NCBI GenBank assembly: GCA_000433675.1
Contig: FR893537.1
Span: 1-58,821 of the forward strand
From: Clostridium sp. CAG:433
Lineage (GTDB): Bacteria; Bacillota_I; Bacilli_A; RF39; UBA660
Length of the DNA stretch: 58,821 bases
Direction: 5' to 3'
The translations under genes were made by a program, and so were the position numbers. The notes under the pieces were generated by a model. The model worked only from the letters and a program-made list of their open reading frames with translations. It was not told the DNA's origin and searched no databases. Positions 23,629 to 32,656 of the stretch are shown one piece after another. The first letter of the stretch is position 1. Each line of letters starts with the position of its first letter.

Positions 23629-25754
23629 TATAAATGTGTTACCCTTGCTTTAATTTCTTTTGTTTTTCCAACATTCCAGAAATTTTCACCTAAATATCCG
23701 CATGTTCTTCTTGTAACATTCATTTTAGTTTTATCTTTGTTACCACAGTTAGGACATTCCCATTCGTTATCATCATTTATAATTATTTCACCATCAAAAC
23801 CACATACGTGACAATAATCTGATTTAGTATTAAATTCTGCATATTGAATATTTTCATAAATAAATTTAATTAATTCTTTTAATGCATCTAAGTTCTTTTC
23901 CATATTTGGAATTTCAACATATGAAATGCATCCACCTGAAGATATTGGTTGGAATTGACTTTCAAATTTTAGTTTTTCAAATGCATCAATTTTTTCTCTA
24001 ACATCAACATGATATGAATTTGTATAGAATCCTTTATCTGTTACATCTTTAATACTACCAAATCTTTCTTTATCTATTCTTGCGAATCTATAGCATAAAC
24101 TTTCTGCTGGTGTTCCATAAAGAGCAAATCCAAGATGTGTTTCTTTTTTCCAAGTATCGCAAGCTTTTCTTAAATATTTCATTAATTTAACTGCAAATTT
24201 TTCTCCTTCTTCAGTAGTATGAGATACACCTTTAACTAACATTGTTGTTTCATAAACGCCAATATATCCAAGTGATAATGTTGAATAACCATCTTTTAAT
24301 AATTTATCTATTTTTTCACCTTTTTCTAATCTTGCGATTGCGCCATATTGCCAGTGTACTGGTGAAATATCTGATGTAATTCCTAAAAGTGCATGGTGTC
24401 TACACATTAATGCTTCTTTACATAGTTCTAGTCTTTCATCAAGTAATTTAAAGAATTTTTCTTCATCATGTCCTGATAAAATACCTATTTGTGGTAAGTT
24501 TATTGATACAACACCTTGATTAAATCTACCTTCCCATTTATAGTTTCCATTTTCATCTTTCCAAGGAGATAAGAAACTTCTGCATCCCATAGGACTAAAT
24601 ACATTACCTTCATATATTTCTCTCATTTTCTTAGCTGAAATATAATCTGGATACATTCTTTTTGCAGAACATTTACATGCAAGTTCTGTTAAATAATCAT
24701 ATTTACCACCTTTTAAGCAGTTATGTTCATCAAGTACATAAACTAGTTTAGGGAATGCTGGTGTAACATAAACACCTTTTTCGTTTTTAATTCCTTCAAG
24801 TCTTTGATTTAATATTTCTTCAATAATCATTGCATTTTCTTCAATATATGGATCTTTTTCATCTAGACATAGGAATAATGTTACGAAAGGAGATTGTCCA
24901 TTAGTAGTCATTAATGTATTTATTTGATATTGAATTGTTTGTACTCCTGATGCTAATTCATCTTTTAATCTATCCATAGCAAGTTCTTCAATTTGTTCTT
25001 TACTTAATTCTTTACCATGTTTTTCTGTTATTTTCTTAATAAATTTCTCTTTACTTTTTCTTAAGTATTTACCTAAGTGTCTCATATCAACAGATTGTCC
25101 ACCATATTGGTTAGATGCAACTGCTGCGATTATTTGAGTTGTAACAGTACAAGCAACTTGGAATGATTTAGGGCTTTCAATAAGTTTACCATTCATAACT
25201 GTACCATTATCAAGCATATCAGCAATATTTATTAAACAACAGTTAAATATTGGTTGAACAAAATAATCCATATCATGGAAATGTAATACACCTTCTTCAT
25301 GTGCTTTACTTATTTTTTCTGGAAGTAAAATTCTTCTAGTTAAGTCTCTTGATACTTCACCAGCAATATAATCTCTTTGTGTTGAAGCATACATTGTATT
25401 TTTGTTTGAGTTTTCTTCAGCAAGTTCTTTGTTTTCATTTCTAATTAATCTCAAAATTGATTCATCAGTTGTATTTGCTTTTCTAATTAAAGCTCTATTA
25501 TATCTATAAACAATATATTCTTTTGCTAATGCAAATTTCTTATATTCCATTAATTTCTTTTCTATTTCATCTTGAATATCTTCAACAAGCATTCTTTTCT
25601 TTTTTAAATCTTCAATATGTTTTGTTATATTTTCTATTTGTTTTTCTGTTGCTCTTTCTTTAGGCTCTACTTCTTTATTAGCCTTTTCTATAGCTATTTT
25701 TATTTTAGCTCTATCATAATCAACAATTTTTCCATCTCTTTTAATTACTTTCAT
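23628..25754 (-). CDS. nrdD: Anaerobic (class III) ribonucleoside-triphosphate reductase NrdD
   Basis: 708 residues. An N-terminal ATP-cone (MKVIKRDGKIVDYDRAKI) is followed by the catalytic barrel. Zinc cysteines are in YCHVCGF and ECPNCG, and the glycyl-radical site RTCGYLG has G686. It makes dNTPs from NTPs without oxygen, using formate as reductant. It forms an operon with nrdG and is divergent from a Crp/Fnr-type regulator with a palindrome between them. No aerobic RNR is in the window. Confidence 0.97.
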   Translation of the reverse strand: MKVIKRDGKIVDYDRAKIKIAIEKANKEVEPKERATEKQIENITKHIEDLKKKRMLVEDIQDEIEKKLMEYKKFALAKEYIVYRYNRALIRKANTTDESILRLIRNENKELAEENSNKNTMYASTQRDYIAGEVSRDLTRRILLPEKISKAHEEGVLHFHDMDYFVQPIFNCCLINIADMLDNGTVMNGKLIESPKSFQVACTVTTQIIAAVASNQYGGQSVDMRHLGKYLRKSKEKFIKKITEKHGKELSKEQIEELAMDRLKDELASGVQTIQYQINTLMTTNGQSPFVTLFLCLDEKDPYIEENAMIIEEILNQRLEGIKNEKGVYVTPAFPKLVYVLDEHNCLKGGKYDYLTELACKCSAKRMYPDYISAKKMREIYEGNVFSPMGCRSFLSPWKDENGNYKWEGRFNQGVVSINLPQIGILSGHDEEKFFKLLDERLELCKEALMCRHHALLGITSDISPVHWQYGAIARLEKGEKIDKLLKDGYSTLSLGYIGVYETTMLVKGVSHTTEEGEKFAVKLMKYLRKACDTWKKETHLGFALYGTPAESLCYRFARIDKERFGSIKDVTDKGFYTNSYHVDVREKIDAFEKLKFESQFQPISSGGCISYVEIPNMEKNLDALKELIKFIYENIQYAEFNTKSDYCHVCGFDGEIIINDDNEWECPNCGNKDKTKMNVTRRTCGYLGENFWNVGKTKEIKARVTHL

Positions 25755-25795
25755 ACTACTTATCTCCTAATCTGTCATTTATTTTTTACACCCTC

Positions 25796-25853
25796 ATTAT
25801 AACAAATTTTTTAAAAATATAGTGTTGCATTTGCAACAAAAATGAAATATAAT
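25796..25853. promoter_or_regulatory. Divergent nrdD / Crp-Fnr promoters with a 16-bp palindromic operator
   Basis: A perfect palindrome TGTTGCATTTGCAACA lies at 25823-25838. On the plus strand TTGCAT (25825-25830), 17 bases and TATAAT (25848-25853) form the regulator's promoter, whose -35 is inside the palindrome. On the minus strand TATAAT (rev. comp. of 25796-25801) would start nrdD near 25789; it lacks a good -35, and the palindrome centre is about 41.5 bases upstream. This fits activation of nrdDG and self-repression. The start sites are inferred. Confidence 0.6.
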
Positions 25854-25901
25854 TAAATTAATTATTTTGGTTTTTTTCTAAACCTTTGGGAGGCCTTATA
25901 A

Positions 25902-26534
25902 ATGAACGAAATAAGCATATTTAAAGGGATTGACGAACAAAATGTAAAGTCAATGCTTAAATGTTTTGAAGCAAAAACTATTGTATATAAAAAAGACACA
26001 ACTGTAATTTCTAACCTTGCTAACACAAATATAATCGGTATTATTATTGATGGCACTGCTAATCTAGTCAGAAGTGATTATGATGGAAATAGAGTTGTAC
26101 TTGAAAAACTAGAAAAAGGTTCTATTTTTGGAGAAGTATTCACTTCATATTCTGATGAATTATCTGTTATTACAACAAGTACATGTACTATTACTACATT
26201 TGATTATGATCATATTATTAAAAGATGTAAAAAATCTTGTCCATATCATAATGATGTTATTAATAATATGCTTCAGTTGCTTGCTAAAAAAGTTGTAGTT
26301 ATGAATAATAGAATTGATGTACTTACTAAAAAAACAATTAGAGAAAAATTACTTGAATATTTTAGAGCTGAAGAAAAAGAAAACTTATCAAAAGTTTTCT
26401 ATCTAAAATTAAATTATACTGAACTTGCTGACTATCTTGGTGTTGATAGAAGTGCACTTATGAGAGAACTTAAAAATTTAAAAAATGAAGGATTTATTGA
26501 AACTAAACAAAAAAGAATTAAATTAAATTTTTGA
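25902..26534 (+). CDS. Crp/Fnr-family transcriptional regulator
   Basis: 210 residues: an N-terminal cyclic-nucleotide-binding-type beta barrel (GSIFGEVFTSYSDELSV), a long dimer helix and a C-terminal winged helix-turn-helix (NYTELADYLGVDRSALMREL). It lacks the Fnr N-terminal cysteine cluster. Three cysteines in CTITTFDYDHIIKRC and KKSC are close together and could sense redox or bind a cluster. A GGGAGG ribosome site precedes the ATG. Being divergent from nrdDG across a palindrome, it probably controls anaerobic nucleotide reduction. Its 3' end overlaps the convergent gene by 12 bases. Confidence 0.88.
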   Translation: MNEISIFKGIDEQNVKSMLKCFEAKTIVYKKDTTVISNLANTNIIGIIIDGTANLVRSDYDGNRVVLEKLEKGSIFGEVFTSYSDELSVITTSTCTITTFDYDHIIKRCKKSCPYHNDVINNMLQLLAKKVVVMNNRIDVLTKKTIREKLLEYFRAEEKENLSKVFYLKLNYTELADYLGVDRSALMRELKNLKNEGFIETKQKRIKLNF

Positions 26535-27038
26535 TTTAAATGCATATGTACAAATTATATCTATAATAAATAAAATACATAAAAGATAAGTTACACATTT
26601 AGGAATTTTATTTACTATCTTATCCATCCATGGTTTAACTAAATATATTAAAACAATAGAACATATTCCCCAAATTAATGATATATCAAGTGCAACATAT
26701 TTTCCAAAATGATATTTATGATCTGAATAATCCCAAAATACCCTATCAAAAGTAACTTCTAGTAGTATTCCACCTGCGTATTCTATAAAGGTTAATGTCA
26801 AAACTATTATTATTAAGAATATTATTATTTCTAAGAATTTATTTAGTTTTAATTTTTTAAATATATAGTTAGATAAAAATAGTATTAAAATGGCTCCTAA
26901 TCCATATACTGGTGTCCAATACCCATAAAGAAAACCACTTTCTAAGTTCCAATTAAATATTTTATACATAGTGGTTTCAAGTAAATGACCAAAAATACTA
27001 AAAATAAAAAAATAGTTTAAATAATACATAATATTCAC
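26523..27038 (-). CDS. CmpB-like (ABC_trans_CmpB) membrane protein
   Basis: 171 residues with about five membrane helices. The sequence around ESGFLYGYWTPVYGLGAI and TFIEYAGGILLEVTF followed by WDYSDH matches the family called putative ABC-transporter type (CmpB, PF06541). Despite the name no nucleotide-binding or solute-binding partner is nearby, so transport is unproven. It runs convergent with and slightly overlapping the Crp/Fnr gene. It may be co-transcribed from upstream of the carboxypeptidase gene, 22 bases away. Confidence 0.8.
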   Translation of the reverse strand: MNIMYYLNYFFIFSIFGHLLETTMYKIFNWNLESGFLYGYWTPVYGLGAILILFLSNYIFKKLKLNKFLEIIIFLIIIVLTLTFIEYAGGILLEVTFDRVFWDYSDHKYHFGKYVALDISLIWGICSIVLIYLVKPWMDKIVNKIPKCVTYLLCILFIIDIICTYAFKSKI

Positions 27039-27060
27039 CTAGTATTATTTTTTTCTATTT

Positions 27061-28242
27061 TTATTTTTTTATTCGTCTTAAATTAATAAATAGAACAAAT
27101 ACAGTTGCTATGAATGTTAGAAGTACAAATTGTACTTTATGTTCTTTTACATAAAATTTAAAATCAAATTTTATATCTTCTGGTGATGTTATATTTATTG
27201 TATCTAGTGTTTCACCATTATAACTTATATATAACGTTCCTATTTTATCACCTTTTTTTGTACCTTTTTCTACTATTGTTTTACCTTTATATTCATATTT
27301 TAAATCATCTTTACTAACAGTTTTTTTCAAATATTCTTTTACACTTCTATCAGATTTTATATTATATTCTTTGCCATATTCACTTTTTAAGTTAACTAAT
27401 GTATCACCTTTATCTAGTATTTTCACATAATCATAATTACCAAAATAATATTCATATAAATTTTTCGTATCAACTATATTTTCATTTTTTTCTTTATATG
27501 GTGCACCTATTGTTACTGAAATAAATTCTGTTGTACCATTATTTGCATACGTAGCAAGGCAAAGCCCAGCATCATCTGTAAATCCTGTTTTAGCACCTTT
27601 TACATAATCCATATTAAATGTACTACTATCTGTTATTCTTTTAAGTGGTCCATTCATATTTTTATATGTTTTTGTTCCAAATACCTCTTTAAATTTTTTA
27701 TTTTGTAATGCATACTTAACTAACTTCATAACATCCCTAGCTGTCGAATGATGATTATCTCCTTCAATTCCTATTACATTTGAAAAATGAGAATTATTCA
27801 TACCTATTTCTTCTGCTTTTTGATTCATTAATTTTACAAAGTCTTTTTCTGAACCACTAATACTATAGGCCGCAATTTCTGTCGCATCCGCACCTGACTT
27901 TAATATTATTCCATAAAGTATTTCATCATATGTAAGAATATTTCCTACATTAAATCCTGCGACTGATAAATCATATGTAACATCTTTTAACATATCGCTT
28001 GTTACAACTACCTTTTGATTAAAGTCTTTTATATTTTCAATCGCAACTAATGCAGTCATCATTTTTGTTAAACTTGCTATATAAACTTCTTGATCTGCAT
28101 TTTTTTCATAAAGTACTTTATCATCAGTCATATTATATAAAATCGCACTTTTAGATTTTAACTCTATATCATCCGCAAATACATTTAGATTAAAAATAAA
28201 AAAAGACATAATAAAAATTAATACACTTAATATTTTTTTCAT
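27061..28242 (-). CDS. D-alanyl-D-alanine carboxypeptidase (PBP5/DacF-like)
   Basis: 393 residues. A signal peptide ends near VFA-DD (about 23), followed by a peptidase S11 domain with catalytic S57-x-x-K60 (ASLTK) and KTG at 218-220 (AKTGFTDDAG). The second motif, normally SxN, reads SGA at 116-118. A C-terminal beta domain and a membrane helix with basic end (about 368-388) anchor it. It trims the terminal D-Ala from peptidoglycan stems. Family is firm; whether dacA- or dacF-type cannot be said. Confidence 0.92.
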   Translation of the reverse strand: MKKILSVLIFIMSFFIFNLNVFADDIELKSKSAILYNMTDDKVLYEKNADQEVYIASLTKMMTALVAIENIKDFNQKVVVTSDMLKDVTYDLSVAGFNVGNILTYDEILYGIILKSGADATEIAAYSISGSEKDFVKLMNQKAEEIGMNNSHFSNVIGIEGDNHHSTARDVMKLVKYALQNKKFKEVFGTKTYKNMNGPLKRITDSSTFNMDYVKGAKTGFTDDAGLCLATYANNGTTEFISVTIGAPYKEKNENIVDTKNLYEYYFGNYDYVKILDKGDTLVNLKSEYGKEYNIKSDRSVKEYLKKTVSKDDLKYEYKGKTIVEKGTKKGDKIGTLYISYNGETLDTINITSPEDIKFDFKFYVKEHKVQFVLLTFIATVFVLFINLRRIKK

Positions 28243-28325
28243 ACTTTTCTCCTAAAATAATTATATACCAAAACAGAATAAAATATCAATATTTGTTAAC
28301 AATATATATGGAGGAGGAATAATAA

Positions 28326-28538
28326 ATGCAAAATGTACCTAATATAATATCAACTAAAGATTTATCATATATTTGTGATATGTTTAATTGGAATTTTACT
28401 ACTGCTAAAAAAGCATTAAATTATAGTAATAATGTTACTGATAATGAAATAAAGGATGAATTATTAAATATATTTGATATGCATAAACAAATTTGTAATG
28501 GTTTATTAAATATATTAAATGGAGGAGAAAATGAATAA
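28326..28538 (+). CDS. Small spore-coat-like protein (CotF/ferritin-like type)
   Basis: 70 residues, all helical. The stretch STKDLSYICDMFNWNFTTAK followed by a NIFDMHKQICNGLLNIL end resembles the short coat proteins of clostridia, which start LSYLxDxLNWN and end in an MHKQHxxxL helix. A GGAGGAGG ribosome site lies 8 bases before the ATG. It overlaps the next gene by 8 bases, and that gene is of the same kind. The family call is from pattern memory and moderate. Confidence 0.68.
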   Translation: MQNVPNIISTKDLSYICDMFNWNFTTAKKALNYSNNVTDNEIKDELLNIFDMHKQICNGLLNILNGGENE

Positions 28539-28842
28539 TAAAGTACAAAATCCAAAAATAGAACTTGATAGTTCTATAGAAATGAATGATGAAAATTATT
28601 TAAATGATATTCTTGAAACAGAGAAAAATATGAGTGTTAATTTTACATATGCTTTAAATGAAGCAAGTAATGAAACATTATTTAATGAAATATATGAAAT
28701 GTTTAAACAAATTAAGGAAGCTCAAAGAAACCTTTTTGAACTTAGTTTTAGAAAAGGATTTTATACACTTGAAAAAGCTGAAACAAATAAAATTAATGAA
28801 GAATATAATACGCTTTTAAATAAATTTAATGAGATTGAATAA
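28531..28842 (+). CDS. Spore coat protein, CotF-like
   Basis: About 103 residues. The core NDENYLNDILETEKNMSVNF with YALNEASNETLFNEI and the end RKGFYTLEKAE follows the CotF pattern: D-x-LxxEK, NEAS, then G-W/F-Y near the C-terminus. The frame opens at 28519, but GGAGG at 28521-28525 is placed 5 bases before the ATG at 28531, which I use. It overlaps the preceding small coat-like gene (ATGAATAA). With gerQ it suggests sporulation. Confidence 0.75.
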   Translation: MNNKVQNPKIELDSSIEMNDENYLNDILETEKNMSVNFTYALNEASNETLFNEIYEMFKQIKEAQRNLFELSFRKGFYTLEKAETNKINEEYNTLLNKFNEIE

Positions 28843-28863
28843 AAGGATCATCAAAGATCCTTT
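28842..28863 (+). terminator. Intrinsic terminator after the CotF-like pair
   Basis: An 8-bp stem AAAGGATC / GATCCTTT with loop ATCAAA, followed by TTTTTC. It is at the end of the plus-strand spore pair and can also serve convergent uvsE. Confidence 0.78.
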
Positions 28864-28871
28864 TTCTTTAA

Positions 28872-29810
28872 CTAAACTTCAAAAGATGTTTCATCTATAA
28901 ATTTATAATTTGTTTTGTATTTAAGTTCTCTAACTAATCTAAACAACGCATCATCTTTTGCTTTTGCCTCAATCATAACATCAATATCAACATTATACTT
29001 TTTTATCTTTTCTATAAACTGAATAAAATCATTACTATTAATATAATCATGGTGAGATCTAAAATCCCTTTTTGTTTTATTTTTAGGAGATGAAAAGTGA
29101 ACTTTTGGTCTAATATCTTTCCATGTATCAAATATTTCCTCTAATATTTCATCGATATTATCACATGGATTACACATATGATGGTGGTAATCTAAAACCA
29201 TAGGTCTATTTATTTTTTTACATAAACTAAGTACATCTCTTGCATTAAATATTTTATCATCATTTTCTATTACTATAGCATTTTTAATATTATCTGGTAA
29301 TTTATTAAAATTATTTACAAATCTTGTGATTGATTTTTCTTTACCAAATACGCTGCTTCCAGTATGTAAAACTATTACTGGATTTTTTATATTTAATGCT
29401 TCTAATATATTTATATGATATTTAAGAATTTCAATTGAATTATTAATTGTTTCTTTATTAGTACTATTAAGTACACAAAACTGATCCGGGTGTACATCAA
29501 CTCTCATATTATTTTTATCTATAATTTTTGATATTTTTTCATAATAACCTTTATACTTATTTATATATTCAAAAGATACATCTTTATGTGTTGCGAGTGG
29601 GATTAATTTTGATGTTAATCTATAAAAATGAATATTATTTTTTACGTTATAACTTAATATTTTTTCTAAATTTTCCAGATTTGATTTTATAATTTTATCT
29701 AGTTTTTCATCTTTATTTTCTTCTTTTAAATAATTTGTATATGTTATTGTACCAGAAGATGTTATATCAATTGCTTTACTAATTGCAACATATCCAAGTC
29801 TTATTATCAT
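28872..29810 (-). CDS. uvsE: UV damage endonuclease UvsE (UVDE)
   Basis: 312 residues with a TIM barrel of the UVDE family. RLGYVAI at the start, VDVHPDQFCVLNS, HTGSSVFGKEKS, the metal-site VIENDDK and VLDYHHHMC are recognisable. It nicks 5' of UV photoproducts and some other lesions, starting alternative excision repair. The family is frequent in spore formers. The frame opens at 29822, but GGTGA lies 5 bases before the ATG at 29810, which I take as start. It is downstream of the murC terminator. Confidence 0.93.
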   Translation of the reverse strand: MIIRLGYVAISKAIDITSSGTITYTNYLKEENKDEKLDKIIKSNLENLEKILSYNVKNNIHFYRLTSKLIPLATHKDVSFEYINKYKGYYEKISKIIDKNNMRVDVHPDQFCVLNSTNKETINNSIEILKYHINILEALNIKNPVIVLHTGSSVFGKEKSITRFVNNFNKLPDNIKNAIVIENDDKIFNARDVLSLCKKINRPMVLDYHHHMCNPCDNIDEILEEIFDTWKDIRPKVHFSSPKNKTKRDFRSHHDYINSNDFIQFIEKIKKYNVDIDVMIEAKAKDDALFRLVRELKYKTNYKFIDETSFEV

Positions 29811-29843
29811 TTTATTCACCATTTATATTATTAACAAAAAAAA

Positions 29844-29861
29844 GAAGACTTATTTGTCTTC
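29844..29861 (-). terminator. Intrinsic terminator of murD-murC
   Basis: A perfect 6-bp stem GAAGAC / GTCTTC with a six-base loop, then eight T on the minus strand. The murC stop codon is in the loop. Confidence 0.85.
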
Positions 29862-31226
29862 AATTAATTTTTTAGCAATTTTTGTTACATTACCTGCGCC
29901 AAGTGTTAATATTATATCATTTTCTTTTACATGCTTTCTTAAATAATCTACAATTTCATCATAATCACTTATATAAATTGCATCAACATTATCTTCTTTT
30001 AATTTATTTACAATTTGTTCTTCTGATACACCATATATATTTTTTTCTCTAGCGGCATATATATCAATAACTATTACATGGTCAAAATCCATTAATGATT
30101 CTGCAAAAGAAGATAAATGTTCTTTTACTCTACTATATGTATGTGCTTCAAATATTACCCATGACGAATTAAATTTCTTTTTTAAAATAGAATCCGCAGT
30201 TGCTTTTATTTCTGTTGGATGATGTCCATAATCATCATATACATCTGCGCCATTAAATTTACCTTTATATTCAAGTCTTCTACTTGCTCCAGTAAATCCT
30301 ATTAATCCTTCTTTTATCATTTCAATTGGTAATTTATACCATAAACATAACGCTATACATTCTAACGAATTTGAAACATTATGTGATCCTGCAACTCCTA
30401 AAGTAATTCTATCTATTTTTTCATTATTATGCATTAAATCATAACTTGCACAACCTTCATCATTATAGCTTATATTTCTTGCATAGTAATCTGCTTTTTC
30501 ATTTGTCATGCTTGTAGTTAAAACATTAGCCTTAGTATGATTTCTTAAGTTATAGCATCTTTCGTCGTCCATATTAACAACTAATAGTCCATCACTTGGA
30601 AGCATACTTACATACTTTTGAAATGACTTTTCTATATTATCAATATTTTTAAAATAATCTAAATGGTCATTATCAATGTTAGTAACAATGGCACTTCTTT
30701 GTTTAAAATTTAAATAACTTTCACAATATTCACATGCTTCAATTATGAAATAATCGCTATTACCTACTCTATAGTTTCCATCTATACATCTAAGATTTGC
30801 ACCTATTTGAATACTTGGATCTAAATTAGCGCTCATAAATGCACTTGAAACCATAGATGATGTAGTTGTTTTACCATGTGTTCCAGCGACTCCAATTACA
30901 TCTTTAAATAACTTAGTAATTTCACCTAAGAATTTTCCTCTTTCTACTGTTTCAATCCCAAGATTTCTTGCCTCTACTAATTCTGGATTATCACTCTTTA
31001 TTGCAGCTGTATAAACAACTAAATCTATATCTTTTGTTATATTTTCTTTTACTTGACCGATATTAACATTTATACCATTACTTCTTAATTTTTCTGTCAT
31101 AGCACTTTCAGACATATCTGAGCCGCTTACTTTAAATCCCCAATTAACAAGTATTTCGGCAATACCACTCATGCTAATACCGCCAATACCAATCATGTAT
31201 ATATTTTTATAATCTCTTATGTTCAT
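29850..31226 (-). CDS. murC: UDP-N-acetylmuramate--L-alanine ligase MurC
   Basis: 458 residues. The Mur-ligase P-loop is GVAGTHGKTTTSSM, with an N-terminal UDP-binding Rossmann domain (IYMIGIGGISMSGIAEIL) and the motifs NIDNDHLDYF, GVAGSHNVSNSL and DDYGHHPTEI. It adds L-Ala to UDP-MurNAc in the cytoplasm, the first step of the stem peptide. It follows murD by 3 bases. The ftsW and murG genes that often lie between these two are absent. Confidence 0.97.
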   Translation of the reverse strand: MNIRDYKNIYMIGIGGISMSGIAEILVNWGFKVSGSDMSESAMTEKLRSNGINVNIGQVKENITKDIDLVVYTAAIKSDNPELVEARNLGIETVERGKFLGEITKLFKDVIGVAGTHGKTTTSSMVSSAFMSANLDPSIQIGANLRCIDGNYRVGNSDYFIIEACEYCESYLNFKQRSAIVTNIDNDHLDYFKNIDNIEKSFQKYVSMLPSDGLLVVNMDDERCYNLRNHTKANVLTTSMTNEKADYYARNISYNDEGCASYDLMHNNEKIDRITLGVAGSHNVSNSLECIALCLWYKLPIEMIKEGLIGFTGASRRLEYKGKFNGADVYDDYGHHPTEIKATADSILKKKFNSSWVIFEAHTYSRVKEHLSSFAESLMDFDHVIVIDIYAAREKNIYGVSEEQIVNKLKEDNVDAIYISDYDEIVDYLRKHVKENDIILTLGAGNVTKIAKKLIEDK

Positions 31227-31229
31227 TTT

Positions 31230-32558
31230 TTATCTTTCCCTTACTAAATTTTTAAATTCGTCTCCTCTATCTTCAAATCTATCATATTGATCCCAAGAAG
31301 CACATGCTGGACTAAGTAATACAACATCTCCAGGAGTACATATATCTTTTACCACGTTCATTGCTTCTTTTAATGTATCATTTTTATAACATTTAATATT
31401 TAAATCATTACAAAATTCTTCTATTCTATTTTTTGTTTCTCCAAAGCAAACAACACATTTAACATTTTTCATTGAATCATCTAAATCATGGAATGAATGT
31501 CCTCTATCATATCCACCTAATAATAAAATTGTTGGTTGATTAAATGAATTAAGTGCAGTAATTGTAGATACACAGTTTGTTGCTTTTGAATCGTTATAAT
31601 ATGTTACACCATTTATTGTATCAACATATTCAAGTCTATGTTCAACACCTTTAAATTCTTTTAAAACTTTTTGTATAACCTCATCTGTTACACCATATTT
31701 CTTTACTGCTATAATTGCGCCCATTATATTTTGGTAATTATGTTTTCCTTTTAATATTATGTCATCTAATTTTATTACTAATTTACCATCATAATAAATT
31801 CCTTCTTCATCATAATATGCAAGATTAGTTTTATCATGTCCATAATAAACTTTTGTACTTTTTATATCATCTGTAATTTTCATACTTACTTCATCATCTT
31901 TATTTATTACAGCTAAATCATCACTTGTATGATTATTAAATATTTTCTTTTTTGTCATTTGATATACTTCATATGACTTATGAAAATCAAGATGTGTTGG
32001 AGTTATATTTGTAAGTACACTCACATTTGTTTTAAAGTCATACATGTCACATAGTTGATGATCACTTATTTCAAGTACTAAATAACTATTTGGTTTAATA
32101 TCACGTACAAAGTTTGATAAAGGAATTCCAATATTTCCTCCTAAATATACGTTATCAAATGAATTTTTCATAAATTCACTTATAAGAGTTGTTGTTGTTG
32201 TCTTACCATTTGATCCAGTAACGCCAATAATATTTACTGATTTATCTAGAAATGAGTATGCCATTTCTATTTCATTTATTACTTTTATTCCAAGTTCTTT
32301 TGCTTTTACTACTACAGGGTTATCATATTTAATTCCTGGATTTTTAATAACATAATCAAAACTATCATCAAGTAATGATAATTGATCACTTGTTATAATA
32401 ACTTTAACACCTAAAGATTCAAGTTCACTAACAAGTTCCTCTTTTTGTTCTTTACCATCAGTTACAATTATTTCATTATTATAATCACTAAGTAATTTAG
32501 CAGCTTCATATCCACTTCTAGCCATACCTAGTATAAATATTTTCTTATTTTCAAACAT
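31230..32558 (-). CDS. murD: UDP-N-acetylmuramoyl-L-alanine--D-glutamate ligase MurD
   Basis: 442 residues. The P-loop is GVTGSNGKTTTTTLISEF. The N-terminal motif FILGMARSGYEAAKLL, central NITPTHLDFH and C-terminal NDSKATNCVSTITAL and LLLGGYDRG are diagnostic. It adds D-Glu to UDP-MurNAc-L-Ala. It forms a two-gene operon with murC. Length is normal. Confidence 0.97.
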   Translation of the reverse strand: MFENKKIFILGMARSGYEAAKLLSDYNNEIIVTDGKEQKEELVSELESLGVKVIITSDQLSLLDDSFDYVIKNPGIKYDNPVVVKAKELGIKVINEIEMAYSFLDKSVNIIGVTGSNGKTTTTTLISEFMKNSFDNVYLGGNIGIPLSNFVRDIKPNSYLVLEISDHQLCDMYDFKTNVSVLTNITPTHLDFHKSYEVYQMTKKKIFNNHTSDDLAVINKDDEVSMKITDDIKSTKVYYGHDKTNLAYYDEEGIYYDGKLVIKLDDIILKGKHNYQNIMGAIIAVKKYGVTDEVIQKVLKEFKGVEHRLEYVDTINGVTYYNDSKATNCVSTITALNSFNQPTILLLGGYDRGHSFHDLDDSMKNVKCVVCFGETKNRIEEFCNDLNIKCYKNDTLKEAMNVVKDICTPGDVVLLSPACASWDQYDRFEDRGDEFKNLVRER

Positions 32559-32656
32559 ATTATCACCTCTACAATAATTATATCACAATATATAGTAATA
32601 ATATGTATAAAATTTAACATAAAATAAAGAAAAAAATACCATATTTATTGGTATTA

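Noticed and set aside
30000..31000. CRISPR array or direct-repeat block anywhere in the window
   Set aside because: No regularly spaced identical repeats of 20 bases or more were noticed; the repeated short motifs are coding low-complexity.
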